Below, one piece after another: positions 1-5,516 of a DNA stretch of 8,826 nucleotides. The notes under the pieces are model-generated. The model was not told the origin of the DNA, ran no database searches, and worked only from the letters and a program-made list of their open reading frames with translations. Position 1 is the first letter of the stretch. Each line of letters begins with the position of its first letter. The position numbers and the translations under genes were made by a program. Source of the DNA: Bacillota bacterium (GTDB taxonomy: Bacteria > Bacillota_E > JAJZYS01 > JAILZS01); NCBI GenBank assembly GCA_021817625.1, contig JAKASY010000052.1, positions 1-8,826 on the forward strand. Direction: 5' to 3'.

Positions 1-205
1 GGGCGGGCGCGACCCCGCCGTCGTGGCGCCGGATCGGGCGCCCGTCCACGCGGTTGTATGCGCGCATCGGCGCCCCCGTGCGCTCCGGCCCGTACTCGGG
101 GAAGGCCTGCACGCTATACCCCGCCCTGAGCTGGGCCAGGGCGAGGAGCTGGGACGCGGACTTGGCGCCCTGCCCTCCGCGCCCGTGCCAGCGAATCTCC
201 GTCAC
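1..205 (-). CDS. porG: 2-oxoacid:acceptor oxidoreductase gamma subunit (PorG/KorC/PadE-like), N-terminal part, cut by window edge
   Basis: Sixty-eight codons are present; the C-terminal part lies beyond base 1. The N-terminus reads EIRWHGRGGQGA (residues 3-14) and later FPEYGPERTGAPMRAYNR (35-52). These are the two signature stretches of the gamma domain of pyruvate/2-oxoacid:ferredoxin oxidoreductases. In that family the gamma subunit is part of the core that, with the alpha, beta (TPP) and delta (ferredoxin-like) subunits, interconverts 2-oxoacids plus CoA with acyl-CoA, CO2 and low-potential electrons. The GTG at 205 is preferred because a GGAGGGGG motif ends 8 bases before it; an in-frame GTG at 214 would sit almost on that motif. 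It lies 64 bases after the FAD oxidoreductase gene on the same strand, probably in the same operon. The substrate (pyruvate, 2-oxoglutarate, phenylglyoxylate or other) cannot be read from this fragment, so the symbol is generic. Confidence 0.9.
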   Translation of the reverse strand, partial: MTEIRWHGRGGQGAKSASQLLALAQLRAGYSVQAFPEYGPERTGAPMRAYNRVDGRPIRRHDGGVAPA

Positions 206-269
206 CGCACACACCCCCTCCGCACCGCCAGCGCGCGGCCGCCCAGGACGGCCGCCGCCGCCGGGCCCG

Positions 270-1706
270 TCACCGCCGCCCAGGCCGCGCCCGGCCGGCC
301 AGGTATCGCTCGATGCCGGCGGCCGCGACCTTGCCCGCACGCACCGCCGCCACCACCGTGTCGCCACCGTTCACGGCGTCGCCCCCGGCGAAGTAGCGGG
401 GATTGCCCGTCTCTCCCGTGGCGGGGTCGCAGACGATGCGGCCGTGCACTGCCTCGACGCCCGGGATGCGCGACAGGAAGGCCGCGCGCGGCTCCTGGCC
501 GATGGCCTCGATGACGCTATCCACGGCCAGCGTGAACTCGGTGCCCGGCACCGGCTCCGGCCGGCGCCGGCCCGACGCGTCCGGCTCGCCGAGGCGCATG
601 TAGCGGCACTCGACCGCCGTCACCCGCTCCTCGCCCAGGAGCCGCACGGGCGCGGTCAGCCACAGGAAGTTCACGCCCTCGTCGCGCGCCTCGACGAACT
701 CGTGCCGGTAGGCTGGCATCTCCGCCTCCGTGCGGCGGTAGAGCACGGTGACCTCGCGCGCCCCGAGGCGCACCGCCTCGCGCGCGACGTCCATGGCCGT
801 GTTGCCGCCGCCGATCACCGCCACCCGCTCGCCCACGGCCGGCGGCCGGCCCTCCTTGAGGGCGGCGATGAACGGCAGGGACGACCACACCCCGGCGAGG
901 TCCTCACCCTCGACGCCCAGGCGCGTGTCCGTGCCCATGCCGATGCCGAGGAACACGGCGTCGGCGCCCTCGGCCGCGGACAGGACCTCGGCCGGGTCGG
1001 CGCCGTCCCGGGTGCGCACGAAGCGCACGCCCAGCGCCTCCAGGCGGCGGCGCTCGGCCGGCAGCGGGTCGGCGAGCTGGCGGTAGGGGGCAATGGCATA
1101 GCGCACGAGGCCGCCCACCTCGTCGCGGTCGTCGTACACGGTCGCCTCGTAGCCGTGCTCCGCCAGGACCGCGGCGCACGTCAGGCCCGCCGGCCCGGCG
1201 CCGATCACGGCCACCCGGCCGCGCGGCTCGCGCTCGGCCAGCTCCGCCGGCGCGCCCTGAGGCGGCGGCGCGTCCTCGCCCAGGACGCTGTCCATGGCGT
1301 AGCGCTGCAGGCGGCCGATCTCTACGGCGCGCTGGCCCTCGTGCACGAGCACGCAGGCGCCCTCGCACAGGACCTCCGTCGGGCAGACGCGGGCGCAGGT
1401 GCCGCCAAGCGGGTTCGCCTCCAGGATGATCGCCGCCGCTCCCTCGCGGTCGCCGCCGCCGATCGCCTCGATGAACGCGGGCACGTCCACCGCCGCCGGG
1501 CACGCGGTCGCGCACGGCGCGTCGGCGTACGGGCCCCCGCACAGAAGGCAGCGGTAGCTCTCCGCCACGGCCTCGGCCGCGCTCATCGGCGGCTTGAGCT
1601 CCGCCGTGAGCGCCGCCGCCGGCGCCTTGCCCGCGAAGCTCGCGGCCCCGCCCTGGCCGTGCGCCTGCCACGGCGTCCGGACCTCGAATCGCACTGCCAT
1701 CGCCAT
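270..1706 (-). CDS. FAD/iron-sulfur NAD(P)H oxidoreductase, GltD/PreT/NfnB/PadH type
   Basis: The product is 478 aa, the usual size of the GltD-like electron-transfer flavoprotein. The N-terminal Fer4_20-type domain has Cys 53, 56, 65, 69, 104, 108, 114 and 118. The run C108-x5-C114-x3-C118-x15-Q134 has the spacing I recall for the second cluster of dihydropyrimidine dehydrogenase, which uses a Gln ligand, so two [4Fe-4S] clusters are likely. The FAD-binding GAGPAG is at 169-174 and the NAD(P)H-binding GGGNTAMD at 299-306. YRR (323-325) follows, usual for gripping the NADP phosphate, and the C-terminal FAD motif GGD is at 441-443. There is no dihydropyrimidine or glutamate synthase catalytic domain. 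With a 2-oxoacid oxidoreductase gamma gene directly downstream, it most likely shuttles electrons between that enzyme and NADP(H), as PadH does for phenylglyoxylate:NAD+ oxidoreductase. Alternatives are GltD, NfnB/SudA or PreT. A GGGAGG lies 5 bases before the ATG at 1706; a second ATG at 1700 is also possible. Confidence 0.9.
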   Translation of the reverse strand: MAMAVRFEVRTPWQAHGQGGAASFAGKAPAAALTAELKPPMSAAEAVAESYRCLLCGGPYADAPCATACPAAVDVPAFIEAIGGGDREGAAAIILEANPLGGTCARVCPTEVLCEGACVLVHEGQRAVEIGRLQRYAMDSVLGEDAPPPQGAPAELAEREPRGRVAVIGAGPAGLTCAAVLAEHGYEATVYDDRDEVGGLVRYAIAPYRQLADPLPAERRRLEALGVRFVRTRDGADPAEVLSAAEGADAVFLGIGMGTDTRLGVEGEDLAGVWSSLPFIAALKEGRPPAVGERVAVIGGGNTAMDVAREAVRLGAREVTVLYRRTEAEMPAYRHEFVEARDEGVNFLWLTAPVRLLGEERVTAVECRYMRLGEPDASGRRRPEPVPGTEFTLAVDSVIEAIGQEPRAAFLSRIPGVEAVHGRIVCDPATGETGNPRYFAGGDAVNGGDTVVAAVRAGKVAAAGIERYLAGRARPGRR

Positions 1707-1742
1707 CCTCGCCTCCCTCAGCCGAGCCGGGCGCGCTCTGCC

Positions 1743-3134
1743 TCAGGCCACCTGCCTGAGCTCCTGCAACAGGGCGCTCAGGCTGGCGCGCGCGTCGCCG
1801 AACAGCATGCGGGTGTTCTCCCGCACGAACAGGGGGTTGTCGATGCCGGCGAAGCCGGGCGCCATGGAGCGCTTGAGCACGACCACGAGCTTGGCCTCGT
1901 CGACGTTCATGACCGGCATGCCGTAGATGGGGCTTCCGGGATCGGTGCGCGCGGCCGGGTTGACCACGTCGTTGGCGCCGATCACGAGCACGACGTCGGT
2001 GCGGGCGAACTCGGGGTTGATGCGCTCCATCTCGTAGAGGCGGTCGTATGGCACGTCCGCCTCCGCCAGGAGCACGTTCATGTGGCCCGGCATGCGCCCC
2101 GCCACGGGATGGATGCCGAAGCGCACGTCCACGCCGCGCGCCGCCAGGGCGGAGCTCAGGTCCTTGACCTCCTGCTGGGCGCGCGACACGGCCAAGCCGT
2201 AGCCCGGCACGATGACGACCCGCTGCGCGTAGGCGAGGAGCACGGCCACGTCGTCCGGCGTGGTCGGCCGCACCACGCCCTCGGCGTAGGTGCCGGTCGA
2301 CGCCTGGACCTGGCCGAAGGCGCCGAACAGGACGTTTGCGATCGAGCGGTTCATGCCCTGACTCATGAGCACGGTGAGGATCGTGCCCGACGCGCCGACC
2401 AGCGCGCCGGCCACGATCAGGAGGTCGTTGTGCAGGACGAAGCCGTCGGCGGCCACGGCGAGGCCCGTGAGGGAGTTCAGGAGCGAGATGATCACCGGCA
2501 TGTCGGCACCGCCGACGGGCAGGACGAAGAGCACGCCGAGGAGCGCCGACAGGGCGGCCAGGCCGAAGACCAGGACCAGCGTCGGGAGGGGCGCGGCGCC
2601 CGCCACGACGAGCACGCCGACGGCCGCGGCCACGGCCAGGAGGAAGATGTTGACCAGGTTCTGGCCGGTGAACGCGATGGGCCGCCCCGTCATCCACTCC
2701 TGGAGCTTGAGGAAGGCGATGATGCTGCCCGTGAAGCTGATGGAGCCGATGAGGAGGTCGAGCATCGCCGGGATCGAGGTGTCCGCTGCGAGGCCCCCGG
2801 GCGGACCGATGAGCCGCAGGGTCTGGTCGAGGGCCACGAGCGCCGCGGCGCCGCCGCCCATGCCGTTGAACAGCGCCACGAGCTGGGGCATCGCCGTCAT
2901 CTGCACGGCGCGCGCCGCGTACGAGCCGACCGCGGCGCCGACGACGAAGGCGGCCAGGATCGGCCAGAAGTGGTGGAAGTGCAGGGTCAGGACCGTGAAG
3001 ACCAGGGCCACGATCATGCCGACAGCGGCCACGAGGTTGCCCGCCCGCGCCGTGGGCGGCGAGCGCAGGAGCATCACGCCCAGGATGAACAGGGCGGCCG
3101 CGGCCATGTAGGCGGCTTCCGAGACGCTAGCCAC
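1743..3134 (-). CDS. pntB: NAD(P) transhydrogenase beta subunit PntB
   Basis: The product is 463 aa, almost exactly the length of E. coli PntB (462). The first ~285 residues are a hydrophobic domain of about nine membrane helices (domain II). The rest is the soluble NADP(H)-binding domain III, with GYGLAVSRAQ (311-320), HPVAGRMPGH (342-351), GANDVVNPAA (386-395) and GMPV (405-408). It exchanges hydride with the NAD(H) site on PntA1 while a proton crosses the membrane, normally making NADPH from NADH at the expense of the proton gradient. The E. coli proton-channel residue His91 aligns with Asn90 here (MPQLVALFNG), and PntA2 carries a membrane His42 that may replace it. Translation starts at GTG 3134, which overlaps the pntA2 stop by 8 bases; a GGGGGGAGA ribosome site precedes it. 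This suggests translational coupling. The FAD oxidoreductase follows after 36 bases. Confidence 0.97.
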   Translation of the reverse strand: MASVSEAAYMAAAALFILGVMLLRSPPTARAGNLVAAVGMIVALVFTVLTLHFHHFWPILAAFVVGAAVGSYAARAVQMTAMPQLVALFNGMGGGAAALVALDQTLRLIGPPGGLAADTSIPAMLDLLIGSISFTGSIIAFLKLQEWMTGRPIAFTGQNLVNIFLLAVAAAVGVLVVAGAAPLPTLVLVFGLAALSALLGVLFVLPVGGADMPVIISLLNSLTGLAVAADGFVLHNDLLIVAGALVGASGTILTVLMSQGMNRSIANVLFGAFGQVQASTGTYAEGVVRPTTPDDVAVLLAYAQRVVIVPGYGLAVSRAQQEVKDLSSALAARGVDVRFGIHPVAGRMPGHMNVLLAEADVPYDRLYEMERINPEFARTDVVLVIGANDVVNPAARTDPGSPIYGMPVMNVDEAKLVVVLKRSMAPGFAGIDNPLFVRENTRMLFGDARASLSALLQELRQVA

Positions 3135-3432
3135 GGCTCTCCCCCCGCGTCGGGCTCTTCTTGAACATCTCGAGCATGCGGTCGGTGACCACGTAGCCCC
3201 CCACGACGTTGAGGGTGCCGAGGAGCACCGCGGCCACGCCGATCACCGTCTGGCCGCTGCCGACCGAGACCACCGCGACCACGAGGGAACCGGCGATGAT
3301 CACGCCGTGGATGGCGTTCGTCGCCGACATGAGGGGCGTGTGGAGCAGGGACGGGATCTTGGTGATCAGGGCGAAGCCGACGAACACCGCGAGCACGAAC
3401 ACGAACAGCTCCTGCAGGAAGCCGGAGGCCAA
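3127..3432 (-). CDS. pntAB: NAD(P) transhydrogenase alpha-2 subunit PntA2 (PntAB)
   Basis: This is a 101-aa membrane protein with three predicted helices (about 8-24, 36-56 and 62-82), the domain of E. coli PntA that is a separate chain in three-subunit transhydrogenases. It shows the family stretch KIPSLLHTPLMSATNAIHG (25-43) and a C-terminal GTLNVVGGYVVTDRMLEMFK (72-91). It packs with PntB to form the proton-conducting membrane domain. His42 matches the position I recall for the channel histidine of the Thermus thermophilus enzyme, consistent with PntB having Asn at the E. coli His91 position. The start is a TTG at 3432 with AAGGGGA a few bases upstream; there is no in-frame ATG nearby that would keep the first helix. 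It sits 38 bases after pntA1 and overlaps pntB by 8 bases. Confidence 0.95.
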   Translation of the reverse strand: MASGFLQELFVFVLAVFVGFALITKIPSLLHTPLMSATNAIHGVIIAGSLVVAVVSVGSGQTVIGVAAVLLGTLNVVGGYVVTDRMLEMFKKSPTRGESRG

Positions 3433-3470
3433 AGCGTCCCCTTCTTTCTCGTCTGTCGCCTGCCGTATCG

Positions 3471-4643
3471 CTAGCGCGCGCTTGCCGCCGCGAGGCGGTC
3501 GAGGGTGGGCTCGTGCACGACCGAGCCGCCGTGGCAGATGAGCGTGGCGCTCAGGATCTCGTCGCCCAGGCGCAGGGCGGCCGCCGCGTCCTCGCCCTCC
3601 TGGTGCTCGCCCAGGCCCTCCTGCCAGAGAAGCCGGAGGAAGGCCAGGAGGTTGCGCGACATGAGCTGGCTCGCCGGCAGCGCCATCTGCGACACGAGGT
3701 CGGTCGCCCCCTCGATCGTCACGCCGCCCGCGGTGACGATGCGCTCGCCCGGCGCCGTGAGGGCGCAGTTGCCGCCGGCGGCGGCGGCGACGTCGACGAT
3801 CACGCTGCCCGGCCGCATGGCGGACACCATCGCCTCGTCGATCAGGGTCGGGGCCTTCATGCCGGGCACCATCGCCGTGGCGATCACGACGTCCGCCTGC
3901 GCCACGGGCGCGGCCAGGAACTCGCGCTCACGCGCCTCCTCGTCGGCGGCGAGCGAGCGCGCGTAGCCGCCGCTGCCCTCGGCCGTGAGGCCGGGCGGCG
4001 CGAGGAAGGACGCGCCCAGGCTCTCGACCTGCTCCTTCACCGCCGGGCGCGCGTCAAACGCCTCGACCACCGCGCCCAGCCGGCGCGCCGTCGCCACCGC
4101 CTGCAGGCCGGCGACGCCCGCCCCGAGGACGAGCACGCGCGCGGGTGGCACGGTGCCGGCGGCGGTCATGAGCAGGGAGAGGAAGCGGCCGGCATACTCG
4201 GCGCCGAGGATCGCGGCGCGGTAGCCGGCCACCGTGGACATCGCCGACAGGACATCCATGCTCTGGGCGCGCGTCACGCGCGGCATCGCGTCGAGGCTGA
4301 AGGCGGTGAGCCCCTGGGCGGCCAGCTCGGCCATGCGCTCGGGCCGCGTGACCGGCGCGAGCAGGCCCACGAGGAGCCGTCCCGGCCGCAGGGGGCCGAC
4401 GGTGTCGGCATCCGGCAGGCCGACGCTGACCAGCACGTCGGCCCTCTCCACCAGGCGGCCGACGTCGTCCGCGACGTCGGCCCCGGCCTCCCGGTACGCC
4501 CCGTCCGTCAGATGGGCTGCGGCGCCTGCGCCCGCCTCCACACCCACCTGGTATCCCTGGCGCACCAGGGCGGCCACCGTATCGGGCACCAGGGCCACAC
4601 GCCGCTCTCCGGGCGCGCGCTCGCGCGCTGCCGCCACGAACAA
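3471..4643 (-). CDS. pntAA: NAD(P) transhydrogenase alpha-1 subunit PntA1 (PntAA)
   Basis: The product is 390 aa, the normal size of the soluble NAD(H)-binding domain I chain, related to alanine dehydrogenase. Motifs in order are the N-terminal RERAPGERRVALVP (7-20), then RVTRAQSMDVLSAMSTVAGY (122-141). The Rossmann GAGVAGLQA (174-182) is followed by the acidic DARP (197-200) that favours NAD over NADP. PGSVIVDVAAAAGGNC is at 278-293. It acts at the cytoplasmic face, passing hydride between NAD(H) and the NADP(H) bound by PntB. Start choice: the frame is open to 4886, but TTG 4643 gives the family N-terminus and has GAGGTGATC, a nine-base anti-Shine-Dalgarno match, at proper distance. GTG 4652 and ATG 4688 are in frame but poorly spaced or add non-homologous residues. 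It is first in the transhydrogenase/oxidoreductase operon and is preceded by a long gene-free region. Confidence 0.96.
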   Translation of the reverse strand: MFVAAARERAPGERRVALVPDTVAALVRQGYQVGVEAGAGAAAHLTDGAYREAGADVADDVGRLVERADVLVSVGLPDADTVGPLRPGRLLVGLLAPVTRPERMAELAAQGLTAFSLDAMPRVTRAQSMDVLSAMSTVAGYRAAILGAEYAGRFLSLLMTAAGTVPPARVLVLGAGVAGLQAVATARRLGAVVEAFDARPAVKEQVESLGASFLAPPGLTAEGSGGYARSLAADEEAREREFLAAPVAQADVVIATAMVPGMKAPTLIDEAMVSAMRPGSVIVDVAAAAGGNCALTAPGERIVTAGGVTIEGATDLVSQMALPASQLMSRNLLAFLRLLWQEGLGEHQEGEDAAAALRLGDEILSATLICHGGSVVHEPTLDRLAAASAR

Positions 4644-4646
4644 CTC

Positions 4647-4655
4647 GATCACCTC
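4647..4655 (-). promoter_or_regulatory. Ribosome binding site of pntA1 (decides a TTG start)
   Basis: GAGGTGATC is a nine-base perfect match to the 3' end of bacterial 16S rRNA (GATCACCTC). Its GAGG core ends 8 bases before TTG 4643. The GTG inside this motif (4652), sometimes chosen by gene callers, would put the start codon within the ribosome site itself. Confidence 0.7.
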
Positions 4656-4772
4656 ACAGCGGACTCGGCGCGCCGGCCTGGGCAGCATGCCGCCTGGCCG
4701 GCTACACCTAGCGAACCGCCGGAGCGCCTGGAGGGCTAGGCGCGATCGACCCCGGCTCGGTGGACCGATGGC

Positions 4773-4794
4773 CCGAACGACCCCGGCCGTTCGG
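4773..4794. repeat. Inverted repeat, 7-bp arms
   Basis: CCGAACG and CGTTCGG are separated by 8 bases. It lies in the putative pntA1 leader on the minus strand. In such GC-rich DNA a 7-bp stem can occur by chance; no T-run follows on either strand. Confidence 0.35.
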
Positions 4795-4848
4795 CCTCCC
4801 GGCCCGCGCGGCCGCACGGCGCCTGCGCCCTGGGCACGCCATACGGCC

Positions 4849-4877
4849 GCGGACGGCGTCGCGCCTGGGCCGTCCGC
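4849..4877. repeat. Inverted repeat, 9-bp perfect arms
   Basis: GCGGACGGC and GCCGTCCGC flank an 11-base loop. It lies about 200 bases upstream of pntA1 and could be a leader hairpin on the minus strand or simply a GC-rich palindrome. No terminator-like T-run follows. Confidence 0.4.
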
Positions 4878-4935
4878 TCCGCCCACCTCGCGCCCTTCGA
4901 CCCTTAGGGCCAGGCGGGGCCGCTGCTACAGTGCA

Positions 4936-4999
4936 ATTGGGAACCGCGCGGGGTGAGGCAAGCGGTAGGCTCAAGGGTCACGACGCCGCGGTTCCCGAT
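4936..4999 (+). repeat. Long-range inverted repeat, 13 pairs enclosing 38 bases
   Basis: GGGAACCGCG (4939-4948) is the exact reverse complement of CGCGGTTCCC (4987-4996). Three more pairs (A-T, T-A and a T-G wobble) extend the stem outward to 4936/4999. The wobble pairs only if the plus strand is transcribed; on the minus strand it would be a C-A mismatch. This mildly favours a plus-strand RNA. The enclosed 38 bases contain short self-complementary pieces (TGAG/CTCA) but no family core I recognise. Confidence 0.5.
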
Positions 5000-5110
5000 A
5001 CCGATCCGGTTCCGATTCGTTGCCAAGGACCTCCGAACACGGCTCAGCGCGGGTGGTGCCGAAGATCCAAGGATCCAAGCGGCCGTCCGTTCCCCCTTTC
5101 GGATGGCCAG

Positions 5111-5147
5111 ACCCCGGCGGGCTCGCGAGGGCGAGCAGCGCCGGGGT
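5111..5147. repeat. Two-step hairpin (9 bp + 6 bp)
   Basis: ACCCCGGCG (5111-5119) pairs with CGCCGGGGT (5139-5147). Inside, GCTCGC (5121-5126) pairs with GCGAGC (5131-5136) around a GAGG loop, leaving only a small 1x2 internal bulge. It is followed on the plus strand by TTCATTC rather than a clean T-run, so it is an imperfect terminator candidate or a helix of a larger RNA. Confidence 0.5.
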
Positions 5148-5321
5148 TCATTCATGGTCCACATGGCGTCGCCGGCCGAGGCCGAATGTCCGCCCAAGGT
5201 CGCTACCAAAGTCCCTAAGCCGGTGGGACGGGCCCGGCTACGATGACCCCGGAGCCTCGTTCCGGTGAGCGGTGGGCCATCGAACGCACGGCTCCGCGAG
5301 ATCCGGTTTCCGCGGGTACGA

Positions 5322-5374
5322 CGTCCCTCCGTGGCCTCGCCCATGTGGTGGGTGGTGCGTGAGGCCGCGGGACG
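5322..5374 (+). repeat. Nested hairpin upstream of the MFS gene
   Basis: CGTCCC (5322-5327) pairs with GGGACG (5369-5374), and inside it GGCCTC (5333-5338) pairs with GAGGCC (5361-5366). A small CCCA/TGGG apical stem (5340-5343 / 5349-5352) is possible. With the terminator-like stem 28 bases further on it could form a leader with an aptamer-plus-terminator layout. No known riboswitch consensus was recognised. Confidence 0.45.
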
Positions 5375-5401
5375 GCGAACGGTCCCCCCTTCCAAGCCGG
5401 G

Positions 5402-5437
5402 GCCCCGTGTGGCGGTGTTTTCGCCACACGGGGCTTT
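5402..5437 (+). terminator. Terminator-like hairpin, 13-bp perfect stem followed by TTT
   Basis: GCCCCGTGTGGCG (5402-5414) and CGCCACACGGGGC (5422-5434) are exact reverse complements around a 7-base loop, GTGTTTT, and TTT follows directly. On the minus strand no T-run follows, so it acts, if at all, on plus-strand transcripts. No gene ends just upstream on that strand, so it would either end a small RNA or attenuate transcription into the MFS gene, whose start is about 80 bases downstream. The T-run is short, but the stem is unusually long and perfect. Confidence 0.6.
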
Positions 5438-5502
5438 CGCGCGGCCGGCCGGCGGCCCGCGCCGGCGCCGGGTCCCGCGGCGGCCGGGTGACCCGGGGCC
5501 AT

Positions 5503-5508
5503 GGGAGG
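5503..5508 (+). promoter_or_regulatory. Ribosome binding site of the MFS gene (decides a GTG start)
   Basis: GGGAGG ends 8 bases before GTG 5517. The frame is open back to 5265, but the extra 84 codons are Arg/Pro-rich, run through the 13-bp terminator-like stem and have no such motif. A small GC hairpin (5484-5496, CCGGG/CCCGG) lies just upstream. Confidence 0.7.
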
Positions 5509-5516
5509 CGCCTGCC

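Larger units (their letters stand above)
4644..5516. other. Long gene-free region between divergent pntA1 and MFS genes, rich in inverted repeats
   Basis: About 870 bp separate the pntA1 start (minus strand) from the MFS start (plus strand). Open frames here have Arg/Pro-rich, low-complexity translations, lack ribosome sites and recall no family, so I call none. The stretch about 4960-5300 looks less extreme in GC than the genes, with motifs such as repeated CCGAT units near 4996-5017 and a tandem 8-mer GATCCAAG at 5064-5079. I looked for tRNA T-loops, RNase P, tmRNA, SRP and 6S signatures and common riboswitch cores and recognised none. Promoters for both operons must lie here, but I could not pick a convincing -35/-10 pair. 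The notable stems are listed separately. Confidence 0.6.

Noticed and set aside
54..3164. Plus-strand open frame of 1036 codons
   Set aside because: It is antisense to porG, the FAD oxidoreductase and pntB, all with clear motifs. Its translation is rich in Arg, His, Ala and Gly with no family features. Long antisense frames are expected in such GC-rich coding DNA.
3513..4739. Plus-strand open frame of 408 codons opposite pntA1
   Set aside because: It is a shadow frame of pntA1 with Arg/His-rich low-complexity translation and no ribosome site.
4971..4996. 6S RNA-like segment CAAGGGTCACGACGCCGCGG
   Set aside because: It resembles the 3' part of E. coli 6S RNA in only one short stretch. The long rod with a central bubble was not evident.
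4936..4999. T-box-like GGAACCGCGG element
   Set aside because: The words GGGAACCGCG and, on the minus strand, GGAACCGCGG resemble the T-box core. The preceding U of the consensus is missing, no Stem I or specifier features were found, and neither flanking gene is a tRNA synthetase or known amino acid gene.
5154..5246. Small plus-strand frame of 30 codons beginning MVHMASPAEAEC
   Set aside because: No ribosome site precedes it, no family was recognised and it follows a hairpin. Nothing beyond the open frame supports it.
5268..5295. tRNA T-loop on the minus strand (GTTCGATGG)
   Set aside because: The loop lacks the closing C of GTTCRANNC and no cloverleaf or acceptor stem can be drawn around it.
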